Source: Pandoraea sp. PE-S2T-3 (GTDB lineage Bacteria > Pseudomonadota > Gammaproteobacteria > Burkholderiales > Burkholderiaceae). Taken from it: a stretch of 64,000 nt of DNA. The notes beneath the pieces are model-generated. The model did not search any database and was not told the DNA's origin. It saw only the letters and a list, made by a program, of their open reading frames with translations. The translations under genes were made by a program, and so were the position numbers. Location: NCBI RefSeq assembly GCF_002179965.1, contig NZ_NGUQ01000007.1:186001-250000 (forward strand). The letters are read 5' to 3'. Positions 52,459-62,132 of the stretch are shown piece by piece. Position 1 is the first letter of the stretch; the number at the start of each line of letters is the position of its first letter.

Positions 52459-52953
52459 TCAGTTGGTGGCGCCGGCGCACTGGGCGCAAGTGCCGTGAAT
52501 CATCAGCTCGACCTGTTCGCCCACGAATCCCTTGGGCAGGCGCTTGAGTTCGCGCTCACTTAATTGGGGATGCTGGGGCCAATCGTCAAGGCAGAACGTG
52601 CGGTGGCAGCGTACACAGCGGAAATGACCGTGTTGCGTATGCGGACGCGGCGACGCGGCCCGTTGCGGGTCGACGTGCTCGGCCATGACGAACCGGAAGA
52701 TGCGGTCGTCACCGGCCTGCTTGATCGCCCAGCCCTGCGCGACCAGCCAGTCGAGCACGCGATAGGCAGTGACGCGGTCGAGCGGATCGGTGTCGGTCGC
52801 CAGATCGGCCAGCACTTCCTGATGGGTGAGCGGGCGGCCTGCCTTGAGCAGCAGGGCCAGTACACGGACACGTCCCGAAGTCACGCGCCCCGATTGCTCC
52901 TGCAAGCTCGCGCGGGCGGCTTCCAGATACGGTTGTAGTTGAGTAAGGCTCAT
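52459..52953 (-). CDS. zur: Fur-family zinc uptake regulator
   Basis: 164 residues. A winged helix (RVRVLALLLKAGRPLTHQEVLADLATDTDPLDRVTAYRVLDWLVAQG) is followed by the dimer domain with HGHFRCVRCHRTFCL and MIHGTCAQCAG, the two CxxC zinc pairs. Zur identity over Fur is inferred from the adjacent zinc genes and the TGCAAC...GTTGCA box in its own promoter, which differs from the Fur box. It is expected to repress its own operon and the TonB receptor unit when zinc is sufficient. Confidence 0.88.
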   Translation of the reverse strand: MSLTQLQPYLEAARASLQEQSGRVTSGRVRVLALLLKAGRPLTHQEVLADLATDTDPLDRVTAYRVLDWLVAQGWAIKQAGDDRIFRFVMAEHVDPQRAASPRPHTQHGHFRCVRCHRTFCLDDWPQHPQLSERELKRLPKGFVGEQVELMIHGTCAQCAGATN

Positions 52954-52983
52954 GAATCGATTTAAGCACAGCGCCGTGAACGC

Positions 52984-52998
52984 TGCAACCGAGTTGCA
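52984..52998. promoter_or_regulatory. Zur box in the zur promoter
   Basis: TGCAAC-CGA-GTTGCA, 31 bp upstream of zur and about 90 bp upstream of the divergent EamA-type gene. It matches the palindrome at 50215-50235 and implies autoregulation. Confidence 0.75.
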
Positions 52999-53088
52999 AA
53001 AGTGGGCATTTCACGGGATGTCCACCCAAATTGGCGGAAAGTGGACAGGCGATGCGTCATACAATTGTCACAAAAAACGCCTCCCACC

Positions 53089-53964
53089 ATGTCACCGACC
53101 GCCCTCGCCTTCGTTGTTACCGCCGCTTTTCTGCACGCCACGTGGAATTTTCTGGCCAAACGCATCGACACCACGGAGGGCGGCGGCCCCCAGCTGGTCT
53201 TTCTCTACGCGCTGCTGACGGTCGTTCTCTACACGCCGCTCGCGCTGTTCTTTCTCGTCGGCTCACACGCTGACTGGCCGGACTGGCGCGGCTGGGCCGT
53301 CATCGCCCTGAGCGCCCTGCTCCACTATGGCTACACGCTGGTGCTGCAACGCGGCTACCGGGTCGGCGATCTCTCGGTCGTCTACCCGCTCGCGCGCGGC
53401 ACCGGGCCATTGCTCTCGTCGCTCGGTGCGATCGTATTGCTGGGCGAGCGCCCGGGCTGGCTGGCGCTTGTCGGCATCGGCCTGGTGGTCGGCGGCGTGC
53501 TGATCATCGCTGGCGGCGAGCGGCTGTTCCGGCGCGGCACCATGCATGCCGGGGCCGGCTGGGGCGTGCTCACCGGCGCCTTCATCGCGGCGTATACGCT
53601 GGCCGATGCTTACGCCGTCAAGACGCTGATGCTCGTGCCGCTCGTCTACTACTACCTTGAGAACGTGGTGCGCGTGGTGCTGTCCGCCCCGGTGGCGCTG
53701 TCGCGGCCAGCCAGAGTGTCGCTGCTCTGGCGCGCCAACTGGCGCAAGATCGTGCTGATTGCGCTGATCTCGCCGATGTCCTATTTCCTGATTCTGACGG
53801 CGCTTCAATACGCGCCCGTCTCGCACGTGGCCCCGGCGCGGGAGATGTCGATGATGGTGGCGGCCCTGCTCGGGGTACGGCTGCTGGGCGAAGGCGAGAT
53901 GCGCCGCCGGGTCGGCGGCGCGGTACTGATTGCGCTGGGTGTTGTGGCGCTGACGCTGGGCTGA
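53089..53964 (+). CDS. EamA/DMT-family transporter
   Basis: 291 residues with ten membrane spans in two EamA repeats (ALAFVVTAAFLHATWNFLAKR at the start; YPLARGTGPLLSSLGAIVLLGER in the first repeat; APVSHVAPAREMSMMVAALLGVRLLGEGE in the second). Substrate unknown; family members export amino acids and other small metabolites. It is divergent from zur and shares its promoter region, so zinc-linked expression is possible but untested. Confidence 0.85.
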   Translation: MSPTALAFVVTAAFLHATWNFLAKRIDTTEGGGPQLVFLYALLTVVLYTPLALFFLVGSHADWPDWRGWAVIALSALLHYGYTLVLQRGYRVGDLSVVYPLARGTGPLLSSLGAIVLLGERPGWLALVGIGLVVGGVLIIAGGERLFRRGTMHAGAGWGVLTGAFIAAYTLADAYAVKTLMLVPLVYYYLENVVRVVLSAPVALSRPARVSLLWRANWRKIVLIALISPMSYFLILTALQYAPVSHVAPAREMSMMVAALLGVRLLGEGEMRRRVGGAVLIALGVVALTLG

Positions 53965-54017
53965 CCGGCGATCCGATTGGCCGTTTGGCCGTTTGGGGGC
54001 GCGAGCCCCCGCACACC

Positions 54018-55232
54018 TCAGATGCGCTGAAGCCAGAGGCCCTTGAGGTACTCGCCTTCGGGGAATTGCGTGAGCATCGGGTGATCCATGCCCGCCGACA
54101 AGCGGCGCAGGATACGCGCATCGACACCCGCGTCGACCGCAGCACCGGCCACGATCTTCTGGAACAGATCGGCGTCGATAGCCCCCGAGCACGAATACGT
54201 CAGCAACTGACCGCCCGGACGCAGCAGCTTGAAGCCCGCCAGATTGATGTCCTTGTACGCACGCGCGGCACGGTCGACGTGATGCGCCGACGGCGCGAAC
54301 TTCGGCGGGTCGAGCACGATCATGTCGAAGGTGCGTCCCTCTTCCCGCAAGGCCCGCAGCGTCTTGAACACATCGGCGTCGCGCCATTCGGTACGCGAGG
54401 CGTCGAAGCCGTTGAGTTCGACGTTGCGCGCGCCGATTGCCAGCGCCTCGCCCGACGAATCGATCGACAGCACACTCTGCGCGCCACCCGCCAATGCCGC
54501 GAGCGAGAAACCGCCCGTATAGCAGAAGCAGTTCAACACGTCGCGGCCCTTGGCCTGTTGCTTGACCAGCAAACGGTTGTCGCGCTGGTCGACGTAGAAG
54601 CCCGTCTTGTGGCCGTGACGCACGTCGACGTAGTACTTCACGCCGCACTCGTGCGTGGTCAGCGACTCGGGCGCTTCGGGCGGCTCGGCCCCGGCAAGCA
54701 CGCCGGTAATGCTCGGCAGCCCTTCGCGCTCGCGCACGGCGGCGTCGGAGCGTTCATAGACGTTCGGGCAGCCCGTCGCGGCCACGAGTGCCTTGGTAAT
54801 GGCGTCTTTCCATACTTCCACGCCAGCGGCCATGTACTGGCACACCAGTTGGTCACTCGCCGGCTGGCCCGGTGCGGATTGGTAACGGTCGACGATCAGG
54901 CCCGGCAGGCCATCGGCCTCGCCGAAGATCAGGCGGGTCGCGCCGGTGTCGTGCACCATCTGCTCGCGATAGGCCAGCGCCGCCGCCACGCGGCGTTTGA
55001 AGAAGGCGTGATCGACCGGCTCGTTCTCGTCGAACGTCCAGACGCGGGCGCGAATGGCCGAGACCGGGCTGAACGCGGCGCGCGCCAGAAAGCGGCCGTC
55101 GGCGGCACGCACCACGACCGTCGCGCCGGAGGCCGGTTTGCCTTCCACATTCGCCACGGCAGTGGCGTAAATCCAGGGATGGCGGCGCAGCAAGGATTTT
55201 TCTTTGCCGGGCTTGAGGATCAAGGTGTTCAT
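54018..55232 (-). CDS. rlmI: 23S rRNA methyltransferase RlmI-type
   Basis: 404 residues. N-terminal PUA-like domain (LILKPGKEKSLLRRHPWIYATAVANVEG), a middle RlmI/RlmK domain with YVDVRHGHKTGFYVDQRDNR, and the methyltransferase domain with VLNCFCYTGGFSLAALAGGA and the catalytic-loop motif VLDPPKFA. RlmI makes m5C1962 in 23S rRNA. It lies convergent to the EamA gene with a 53-bp gap. Confidence 0.9.
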   Translation of the reverse strand: MNTLILKPGKEKSLLRRHPWIYATAVANVEGKPASGATVVVRAADGRFLARAAFSPVSAIRARVWTFDENEPVDHAFFKRRVAAALAYREQMVHDTGATRLIFGEADGLPGLIVDRYQSAPGQPASDQLVCQYMAAGVEVWKDAITKALVAATGCPNVYERSDAAVREREGLPSITGVLAGAEPPEAPESLTTHECGVKYYVDVRHGHKTGFYVDQRDNRLLVKQQAKGRDVLNCFCYTGGFSLAALAGGAQSVLSIDSSGEALAIGARNVELNGFDASRTEWRDADVFKTLRALREEGRTFDMIVLDPPKFAPSAHHVDRAARAYKDINLAGFKLLRPGGQLLTYSCSGAIDADLFQKIVAGAAVDAGVDARILRRLSAGMDHPMLTQFPEGEYLKGLWLQRI

Positions 55233-55379
55233 GTGGAGCTGGCCAACGGTTGCATTCGGAGAGCGGCAAGTCTTGCGGCACGGCGTGCGGCGTCGCCACG
55301 ACTGGGCGTCGGCACACGGGCGGGACTTGCTGGGGAAGGACGCGATTCTACACCGAGTCGGGGCAGCGCCACGGCTGAG

Positions 55380-56420
55380 TCAGGTCTTCTTGCGCGCGCG
55401 CGGGTGCGCCTGATCGTAGACCTTGGCCAGATGCTGGAAGTCGAGCTTCGTGTAGATCTGCGTGGTCGAGATGTTGCTGTGGCCGAGCATTTCCTGCACG
55501 GCCCGGAGGTCGCCGGACGATTGCAGCACGTGGGTCGCAAACGAATGCCGCAGCATGTGTGGATGGACATGCGTGGGCAGCCCCGCCGCCAGCGCGTGGC
55601 GCGATAGTCCCTGCTGAACCGCCCGCGCACCGATCCGCTTGCCGCGTGCGGACAGAAACAGGGCGTGCGGCTCGGCAGCCGTCAGCCCGGTGCGGATATT
55701 CAGCCAGTCAGTCAGTGCTTGCACCGCTTTCTCGCCCACCGGCACGCGGCGCCGCTTGTTGCCCTTGCCGGTGACGATCACCTCGCGCTCGGCCAGATCC
55801 AGCCAGCTTGCGGAGCGATAGCCATCGGCTTCCACGTAGCGATGATCGAGCCCGGTCAGCTCCGACAGCCGCAACCCCGACGAGTACAGCAACTCGAACA
55901 TCGCCCGGTTGCGCAGCGCCTCGGCCGAGGTGCCGGTCGAGTGCTCGACCAGCGCCGACGCCTGATCGGGCGACAGCGCCTTGGGCAGCGGCTTGGGTTG
56001 TTTCGGCGCTCGCACACCATCGACCGGATTCGCCGCCAGCGCCGAACGCTGGGCCAGCCACGCGTAGTAGCCGCGCCATGCCGAGAGCTTGCGGGCAATC
56101 GAGCGGCCGACCAGCCCCTGACTGTGCATCTGCATCACGAACTTGCGGATGTCGCCGTGCGCCAGCGCGTCGAGCGGACGGCCTTTGGCCATCACCTGCA
56201 ATTGCCGCAGGTCGCGGGTGTAGTTCTCGAGGGTGAGGGCGGCGAGCTTGCGCTCGCTCGCCAGCATGATGAGATAGGCCTGAATGCCCGGCTGAAGGGG
56301 GACTTCAGGGATATCAGCGATCTCGGAGGATTCGGGCGCCTCACCAGTGGCAGCGGTGACAGTTTTGCCGCGCGGCTTGGGCGTTGCCTTGGCTTTCGGC
56401 TTGGCGTCTGGCTTGGCCAC
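55380..56420 (-). CDS. xerC: Tyrosine recombinase XerC
   Basis: 346 residues. Catalytic residues are visible: Arg in YSSGLRLSELTGLD, Lys in VTGKGNKRR, H-x-x-R in HPHMLRHSFATH, His in MLGHSNIST and the Tyr of TQIYTKLDF. XerC resolves chromosome dimers at dif with XerD. The first 45 residues are a Lys/Pro/Ala-rich extension starting at GTG 56420; the conserved SAM-like domain begins at about 46. It lies 18 bp downstream of the DUF484 gene, the usual arrangement. Confidence 0.94.
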   Translation of the reverse strand: MAKPDAKPKAKATPKPRGKTVTAATGEAPESSEIADIPEVPLQPGIQAYLIMLASERKLAALTLENYTRDLRQLQVMAKGRPLDALAHGDIRKFVMQMHSQGLVGRSIARKLSAWRGYYAWLAQRSALAANPVDGVRAPKQPKPLPKALSPDQASALVEHSTGTSAEALRNRAMFELLYSSGLRLSELTGLDHRYVEADGYRSASWLDLAEREVIVTGKGNKRRRVPVGEKAVQALTDWLNIRTGLTAAEPHALFLSARGKRIGARAVQQGLSRHALAAGLPTHVHPHMLRHSFATHVLQSSGDLRAVQEMLGHSNISTTQIYTKLDFQHLAKVYDQAHPRARKKT

Positions 56421-56438
56421 AGTGGCGCCCGGGTCGAC

Positions 56439-57116
56439 TCAGTCGTCCGCGCGCAGCTTGCTCAGCGCCGCGCCCGCGAGTTCGCCGATCTGCGACAGGA
56501 AATCGGTCGCCATGCCTTCGTGGAAACGGCGGGCGTCATCCGAGCCCATTACCAGCAGGCCGAACACCGGGGCGTCGGCGCCTTGTTGTGCGAGCGGATC
56601 GCGCAAGGCGAGCAGCGCGACCGATGCCGGATCGACCGGTGCGCCGAGCCACGTGACCGCTTCGAAACCGGTGTTCGCGCCGCAATACGGCGTGGCCAGA
56701 CTCGACGCGAAAATCTTCACTTCTTCGCTGACGCTGCGGGCAAATTCGGCCGGTTGATACGGCGCGGACACATTCCACACGCGTACAGCGGCGAACGGCA
56801 CGTTGAACACGTCGCGCAGCCCGCGGGCGATGGCATCGGGCAGCGCATGCGGATCGCGCTCGCCGAGCAGGCCGAGGGTCCAGCGGTGCAGCTTGGCCGA
56901 GATATCGTCGTTTTCGTGGCCGTAACGCATCAGTTCGGCGAGGCGTCGCTCGATCTGCTTGGTCTTCTCGCGCTGCATCTCGATCTGACGCTCCTGCAAC
57001 GACACCGCCCGTTGTCCATGGGGGCTCGTCAGGCGCACGCCGGCCAGCAATTCGGCGTGGCGTTCGAAAAAGTCGGGATGCGCGATCAGGTATTCCGCAA
57101 TATCTCGGTCGTTCAT
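56439..57116 (-). CDS. DUF484 family protein
   Basis: 225 residues. The N-terminus IAEYLIAHPDFFERHAELLAGVRLTSPHGQRAVSLQERQIEMQREKTKQIERRL is the family hallmark and forms a helix leading into a GAF-like domain (residues 90-220). Function unknown, though conserved between dapF and xerC in many proteobacteria. ATG 57116 (MNDRDIAEYL) is used. Confidence 0.92.
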   Translation of the reverse strand: MNDRDIAEYLIAHPDFFERHAELLAGVRLTSPHGQRAVSLQERQIEMQREKTKQIERRLAELMRYGHENDDISAKLHRWTLGLLGERDPHALPDAIARGLRDVFNVPFAAVRVWNVSAPYQPAEFARSVSEEVKIFASSLATPYCGANTGFEAVTWLGAPVDPASVALLALRDPLAQQGADAPVFGLLVMGSDDARRFHEGMATDFLSQIGELAGAALSKLRADD

Positions 57117-57286
57117 GAGTGTCCGTCTGCTGTTCATCGAAAACCGCACCGCCCCCTGCTTGCACAAGGAGACCCGGCGGCCGTCAGGGTCGCGATATCA
57201 GAAGCTTCAGAAACCAAATCGGTCTTGCGGGCGCCCCCGTTCTCACCATGGCCGATGCCACGGGGCGCCTTGCGGGCAACACGGTA

Positions 57287-58138
57287 TCAGATCTCGATGG
57301 TGCCCTCGAAGACCGTTGCGGCGGGCCCCGTCATGATGACCGGGCCGGCGGCGCCATCCCACTCGATGGTGAGGGTGCCGCCATGTGTCTCGATGGCGAC
57401 CGGCGAGGCGAGCAAGCCCCGGCGAATGCCCGCCACCGCGGCAGCACAGGCGCCCGTGCCGCAGGCGAGCGTCTCGGCGGCGCCGCGCTCAAATACGCGC
57501 AGGCGTGCCTGATGCTTGTCGACCACTTGCAGGAAACCGGCGTTCACGCGGCGCGGGAAACGCGCGTGGCGCTCGACCAGCGGACCGTCGGTCTCGACCG
57601 GCGCGGTGTCGACGTTCTCGACCACCTGCACAGCATGCGGGTTGCCCATTGAGACGGCCGAAATCCACGTGGTCTTGCCAGCGACATCCAGCGGCCAGAG
57701 CGTGTCGTCGCCCTCGCGGCGGCCTTCCAGCCCGCTCGCGTCGAACGGCACGTCCGACGGCGTCAGAATCGGTGCGCCCATATCCACGCTGACCTGACCG
57801 TCTTCGCGTGCGGTGAGCGTAATCACGCCCTGCTGCACTTCGACGCGTACCGAGCGCTTGTCGGTCAGCCCGGTATCGCGCACGAACTTCACGAAGCAGC
57901 GCGCGCCGTTGCCGCAATGCTCGACCTCGCCGCCATCGGCGTTGAAGATGCGGTAACGGAAGTCCACGTCCGGCAATGCCGAGCGTTCGACGAGCAAAAG
58001 CTGGTCCGCGCCGACGCCAAAATGGCGGTCGGCGAGCGCACGCCATTGTTCCGGCGTGAAATCGATGGTCTGCGAGATGCCGTCGATCACGACGAAGTCG
58101 TTACCGGCGCCTTGCATCTTGGTGAATTTGAGCTTCAT
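57287..58138 (-). CDS. dapF: Diaminopimelate epimerase
   Basis: 283 residues. Both catalytic Cys motifs are present: [14 protein letters not shown] and [16 protein letters not shown]. The opening [15 protein letters not shown] is diagnostic. It converts LL- to meso-diaminopimelate for lysine and peptidoglycan. It lies between lpxL (42 bp upstream) and the DUF484 gene. Confidence 0.97.
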   Translation of the reverse strand: MKLKFTKMQGAGNDFVVIDGISQTIDFTPEQWRALADRHFGVGADQLLLVERSALPDVDFRYRIFNADGGEVEHCGNGARCFVKFVRDTGLTDKRSVRVEVQQGVITLTAREDGQVSVDMGAPILTPSDVPFDASGLEGRREGDDTLWPLDVAGKTTWISAVSMGNPHAVQVVENVDTAPVETDGPLVERHARFPRRVNAGFLQVVDKHQARLRVFERGAAETLACGTGACAAAVAGIRRGLLASPVAIETHGGTLTIEWDGAAGPVIMTGPAATVFEGTIEI

Positions 58139-58180
58139 GCCGCTATTGTAGAGGAGAAGTCGACGCGCATCCGGTGCCGG

Positions 58181-59077
58181 TCAATACACGCCCGGCTGGC
58201 CTTCCGGGCGGGTCTTGAAACGCTTGTGCACCCAGTAGTACTGCTCCGGCATTTTCAGAATCTGTTCTTCCAGAAACGCGTTCATGCGGCGGGCATCGGC
58301 GTCCGGGTCGCCGCTGGGGTAGTTTTCCCACACTGGGAACACCTTGAGCCGGTAGCCCTTGTAGTTCGGCAGCACTTCGCCGATGAACGGCAGGATTTGC
58401 GCGCGGCCCACTTCCGCCAGTCGCGACACCGACGTCAGCGTGCAGGCCTCGACGCCGAAGAACGGCACGAACGTGGAATTGCGCGCGCCGTAGTCCATAT
58501 CGGCGGCCAGCATGACCGGTTTCTTCTTGCGAAACATGCGCAGCACGTCGCGGGCGCTGTCACCGCGCGGGATCATTTCGGCGTCGAACCGGCCGCGTTG
58601 CTCCCGGGCCATGGCATCGAACGCCGGGTTCGACATGGGGGTGTAGAGCGAGGCACAGGGCCGGTGCAGCGAGTAATTGATGAAAACCGAACCGGCTTCG
58701 ATCCCCACGAAGTGGAACCCGAGCAGGATGGTCGGCGGCATGTTCGGATCACGCAGATCCACGGCCGAATCAAGCTCGATCAGCTTTTCCAGCTTCTTGC
58801 CGTCGGCAAACCACTGCACGCTACGCTCGGCGTAGCTGCGAATGGCGTGCACGAACGACGCCCGCGCCACGCGCTCACGGGTGGCGTCGTCCCAGTGCGG
58901 GAAACACAGGCGCAAATTGGTGTGCACCACGCGCTTTCGCGAGCTGGGAATGAGGTACAAAAGTTGTCCGAGGCCCGCGCCGAAACGCGCGACCCAGCTA
59001 TAGGGGAGCAGGTTGAGCCCCCGCAGCAGGCCTACGCTCACGTAGTACCCGATGGATTTCTTGGGAGTGGTTGCCAT
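58181..59077 (-). CDS. lpxL: Lipid A lauroyl-type acyltransferase
   Basis: 298 residues. Acyltransferase motif LLGFHFVGIEAGSVF (H-x4-E), then FVPFFGVEA and YYWVHKRFKTRPEGQPGVY at the end, typical of LpxL/HtrB proteins. An N-terminal hydrophobic region anchors it in the inner membrane. It adds a secondary acyl chain to lipid A; chain length cannot be read from sequence. The start is ATG 59077; upstream in-frame codons overlap the metK promoter. Confidence 0.9.
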   Translation of the reverse strand: MATTPKKSIGYYVSVGLLRGLNLLPYSWVARFGAGLGQLLYLIPSSRKRVVHTNLRLCFPHWDDATRERVARASFVHAIRSYAERSVQWFADGKKLEKLIELDSAVDLRDPNMPPTILLGFHFVGIEAGSVFINYSLHRPCASLYTPMSNPAFDAMAREQRGRFDAEMIPRGDSARDVLRMFRKKKPVMLAADMDYGARNSTFVPFFGVEACTLTSVSRLAEVGRAQILPFIGEVLPNYKGYRLKVFPVWENYPSGDPDADARRMNAFLEEQILKMPEQYYWVHKRFKTRPEGQPGVY

Positions 59078-59104
59078 GTCGCCAGCAGATTTTCTACAGG
59101 GGCG

Positions 59105-59110
59105 TATAAT
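59105..59110 (+). promoter_or_regulatory. Consensus -10 box for metK
   Basis: A perfect TATAAT 160 bp before the metK start codon. The expected transcription start near 59117 coincides with the first base of the folded leader. No consensus -35 at the right spacing. Confidence 0.55.
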
Positions 59111-59117
59111 AAGCGAC

Positions 59118-59194
59118 ATCGCCGAGTTAACTGACAACTTGCGGGGCGATTCGAATGAGCCACCCTATCTAGGCAGCCCATTCGACTAATTTTT
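59118..59194 (+). promoter_or_regulatory. Structured metK leader, possible riboregulator
   Basis: Two consecutive hairpins begin at the predicted transcript start. The first is ATCGCC (59118-59123) / GGCGAT (59145-59150), with inner AGTT/AACT. The second is TCGAATG (59151-59157) / CATTCGA (59179-59185). The second is followed by CTAATTTTT (59186-59194), terminator-like. It does not match a SAM riboswitch class I can name. Not proven to be functional. Confidence 0.45.
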
Positions 59195-59269
59195 CCGCTA
59201 AAGCGTCGCCGCTTCTTCTCCGATGACGGCTACGTGAGTCGCCAATCATTCGTTACAGAGGAGCCTGAA

Positions 59270-60448
59270 GTGGCGAACGACTATCTCTTTACTTCCGAAT
59301 CGGTATCCGAAGGTCACCCGGACAAGGTCGCTGACCAAATCTCGGATGCTGTCCTTGACGCGATCCTGACCCAGGACAAATACGCGCGCGTCGCCGCCGA
59401 AACGCTTTGCAACACCGGTCTCGTCGTACTCGCGGGTGAAATCACCACGACCGCCACGGTGGACTATCAACAAGTTGCGCGCGAAACCATTCGCCGCATC
59501 GGCTACGACAACACCGACTTCGGTATCGACTACAAGGGCTGCGCCGTGCTGGTCGCCTACGACCGCCAGTCGCCCGACATCGCGCAAGGCGTGGACCGCG
59601 CCCATGACGACAACCTCGATCAGGGTGCCGGCGACCAAGGCCTGATGTTCGGCTACGCCTGCGACGAGACGCCGGAACTCATGCCGCTGCCGATCTACCT
59701 GTCGCACCGTCTGGTCGAGCGCCAGTCGCAAGTGCGCCGCGACGGCCGCCTGAACTGGCTGCGTCCGGACGCCAAGTCCCAAGTCACCATCAAGTACGAA
59801 AACGGCCGTCCGCACAGCATCGACACGGTCGTGCTGTCGACGCAGCACTCGCCGGACATTGGTCTGGAAGCGCTGCGCGAAGCTGTCATCGAAGAAATCA
59901 TCAAGCCGGTGCTCCCCGCCGAGCTGATCAAGGGCGACATCAAGTTCCTGGTGAACCCAACCGGTCGCTTCGTGATCGGCGGTCCGCAAGGTGATGCCGG
60001 TCTGACCGGCCGCAAGATCATCGTCGACACGTACGGCGGTGCCGCACCGCACGGCGGTGGCGCGTTCTCGGGCAAGGATCCGTCGAAGGTCGACCGCTCC
60101 GCCGCCTACGCCGGCCGCTATGTCGCGAAGAATATCGTGGCTGCCGGTCTGGCCTCGAAGTGCGTGATTCAGGTGTCGTACGCCATTGGCGTGGCGCGCC
60201 CGACGTCGGTCATGGTCAACACGTTCGGCACGGGCAAGATCAGCGATCAACGTATCGCCGAGCTGATCGAAAAGCATTTCGACCTGCGTCCGAAGGGCAT
60301 CATCCAGATGCTCGACCTGCTGCGTCCGATCTACGAGAAGACGGCTGCCTACGGTCACTTCGGCCGTGAAGAGCCGGAATTCACGTGGGAAGCCACGGAC
60401 CGCGCCGACGCCCTGCTGGCCGACGCCGGCCTGCGCGCCGTCGCGTAA
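59270..60448 (+). CDS. metK: S-adenosylmethionine synthetase
   Basis: 392 residues. [24 protein letters not shown] is at the start, with [16 protein letters not shown] and [27 protein letters not shown] further on, the ATP/methionine-binding motifs of MetK. The start is GTG 59270 with GAGGAGCCTGAA in front; the open frame begins 12 codons earlier without family sequence. It makes SAM from methionine and ATP and is divergent from lpxL. Confidence 0.97.
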   Translation: MANDYLFTSESVSEGHPDKVADQISDAVLDAILTQDKYARVAAETLCNTGLVVLAGEITTTATVDYQQVARETIRRIGYDNTDFGIDYKGCAVLVAYDRQSPDIAQGVDRAHDDNLDQGAGDQGLMFGYACDETPELMPLPIYLSHRLVERQSQVRRDGRLNWLRPDAKSQVTIKYENGRPHSIDTVVLSTQHSPDIGLEALREAVIEEIIKPVLPAELIKGDIKFLVNPTGRFVIGGPQGDAGLTGRKIIVDTYGGAAPHGGGAFSGKDPSKVDRSAAYAGRYVAKNIVAAGLASKCVIQVSYAIGVARPTSVMVNTFGTGKISDQRIAELIEKHFDLRPKGIIQMLDLLRPIYEKTAAYGHFGREEPEFTWEATDRADALLADAGLRAVA

Positions 60449-60521
60449 GCTTCACACGCTGCCTGTCACCGTCAGCGCTCGCTGACGGCAGACGGGACAA
60501 CGTACAGATGTAACGACGTAA

Positions 60522-60562
60522 AGAAAAACCCCGCTCGGGTCTTCCCAGCGGGGTTTTTCTTT
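60522..60562. terminator. Bidirectional terminator between metK and the aldehyde dehydrogenase
   Basis: Perfect 14-bp inverted repeat AGAAAAACCCCGCT / AGCGGGGTTTTTCT, with T-rich ends on both strands. It serves the two convergent genes. Confidence 0.92.
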
Positions 60563-60595
60563 GCCTGCGGTGCTTTCAAATTCCGGTGCGCCAAC

Positions 60596-62068
60596 TCAGC
60601 GCAGCAACTGTTTGATCATCATCGCAAATCGCTTGCCATACGGCGGGTTGAGCAGGCCCGCGCCGTTGAATCGCGCCTGCCGGAAGATCGGCTTCTCCTT
60701 CGAGAACGTGCGGAACCCGGCTTCGCCGTGATACCCGCCCATGCCCGACGATCCCACGCCACCGAACGGCAACCCATGCTCCGCCACGTGCAACAGGGTG
60801 TCGTTGATCGTCACACCGCCCGAAATCGTGCCGTCCACCACCCGATCGATGCGCGTGTCGTCGGTATCGAACACATACAGCGCCAGCGGGCGCGGACGCT
60901 CGTTCACATAGGCGATGGCCGCGTCGAGATCGTCATACGGCACGACGGGCAACAGCGGCCCGAAAATCTCCTCGCGCATGACACGCATGCCGTCGTGCAC
61001 ACCGGTGATGACCACCGGCGGCAAGCGTCGGCGCTCGGCTTGCGCAGGCGCATCGAACAGCGCATGCGACGTTGCCCCTTGCGCGGCAGCCTCGCCCGCG
61101 AGCCCCGTCAATCGTTCGAAATGGCGCGGTGAGACGATGCTCGTGTATTGCGGATTGTTGACCGCATCGGGATACAAGCGAGCCGCCACCTGACGCGCCG
61201 TCGCGACGAACGCATCGAGCTTTTCGCGCGGCACCAGCACGTAGTCCGGCGCGACGCAGGTCTGTCCGGCGTTCACCAGTTTGCCGAGCATGATGCGCTC
61301 GACGGCATGCTCCCAGCGTGCCCCCGGCCCGATGATCGCCGGCGATTTTCCGCCCAGCTCCAGCGTGACGGGCGTGAGGTGTTCGCTCGCCGCGCGCATG
61401 ACGTGATGCCCGATCGACGTTGCGCCTGTGAACAACAAATGATCGAACGGCATCGTCGAGAACGCGCGGGCCATCTGCGCGTCGCCGGTGACGACGGTCA
61501 CCCATTCGGCGGGGAAAAATTCGGCGACGGCCTTCGCGAAGACTTCCGCAAAGCGCGGCGTCACTTCCGAGACCTTGAGCATCACCCGGTTGCCCGCCGC
61601 GAGCGCATCGGTCAACGGGCCGACTGCGAGAAACAGCGGGTAGTTCCACGGCACGATCACGCCAACGACACCGAGCGGCTGCGGCACGATGGCCGTGCGC
61701 GCAGGCAGCAGCCAGAGGTTGGCCCAACCGTGCGTGCCGCGCATCCATCGGCGCGTGTTGGCCAACGCATGCTTGAGGTTGCCGTGCGACGGGAACAACT
61801 CCAGCATGTCGGTCTCTTCCGCCGACCGGCCGCCGAAGTCTTCGTCGATGGCTTTGGCAAACGCCTCGCGATACTGGTGCAGCATTGCCTGCAAGGCCTT
61901 GAGATGCGCCTTGCGTGCCTGCCAGTCGACCTGCGGCGCGGCGTCGTGTGCACGGCGCATCGCGTCGAAACGCGGCAACAGCATGGCGCGCGCGATATCG
62001 TCGTCGGATGCCGCGTGCAGCGCGGGCGGCGCATCGTGCAGGCCGCCGAACTCGTGGTTGTGTCCCAT
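60596..62068 (-). CDS. Coniferyl-aldehyde-dehydrogenase-type ALDH
   Basis: 490 residues. Catalytic Cys in LVNAGQTCVAPDYVLV, Glu in TLELGGKSPAIIG and cofactor site PWNYPLFLAVGPL. The short-hinged class 3 pattern (DFGGRSAEETDMLELFPSHGNLKHALANTRRWMRG) is that of CalB coniferyl aldehyde dehydrogenases and related fatty or aromatic aldehyde enzymes. ATG 62068 has AGGGAGGACGGC upstream. Its natural substrate could be a lignin-type or fatty aldehyde. Confidence 0.82.
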   Translation of the reverse strand: MGHNHEFGGLHDAPPALHAASDDDIARAMLLPRFDAMRRAHDAAPQVDWQARKAHLKALQAMLHQYREAFAKAIDEDFGGRSAEETDMLELFPSHGNLKHALANTRRWMRGTHGWANLWLLPARTAIVPQPLGVVGVIVPWNYPLFLAVGPLTDALAAGNRVMLKVSEVTPRFAEVFAKAVAEFFPAEWVTVVTGDAQMARAFSTMPFDHLLFTGATSIGHHVMRAASEHLTPVTLELGGKSPAIIGPGARWEHAVERIMLGKLVNAGQTCVAPDYVLVPREKLDAFVATARQVAARLYPDAVNNPQYTSIVSPRHFERLTGLAGEAAAQGATSHALFDAPAQAERRRLPPVVITGVHDGMRVMREEIFGPLLPVVPYDDLDAAIAYVNERPRPLALYVFDTDDTRIDRVVDGTISGGVTINDTLLHVAEHGLPFGGVGSSGMGGYHGEAGFRTFSKEKPIFRQARFNGAGLLNPPYGKRFAMMIKQLLR

Positions 62069-62132
62069 GCCGTCCTCCCTGTGGCTGCCGATGGCCGCCG
62101 TTGTCATTATTGTCATTTGGTACTGCACGTCC

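Noticed and set aside
55233-55379. A dif or attachment site near xerC
   Set aside because: No 28-bp dif-like palindrome was seen in the spacers around xerC.
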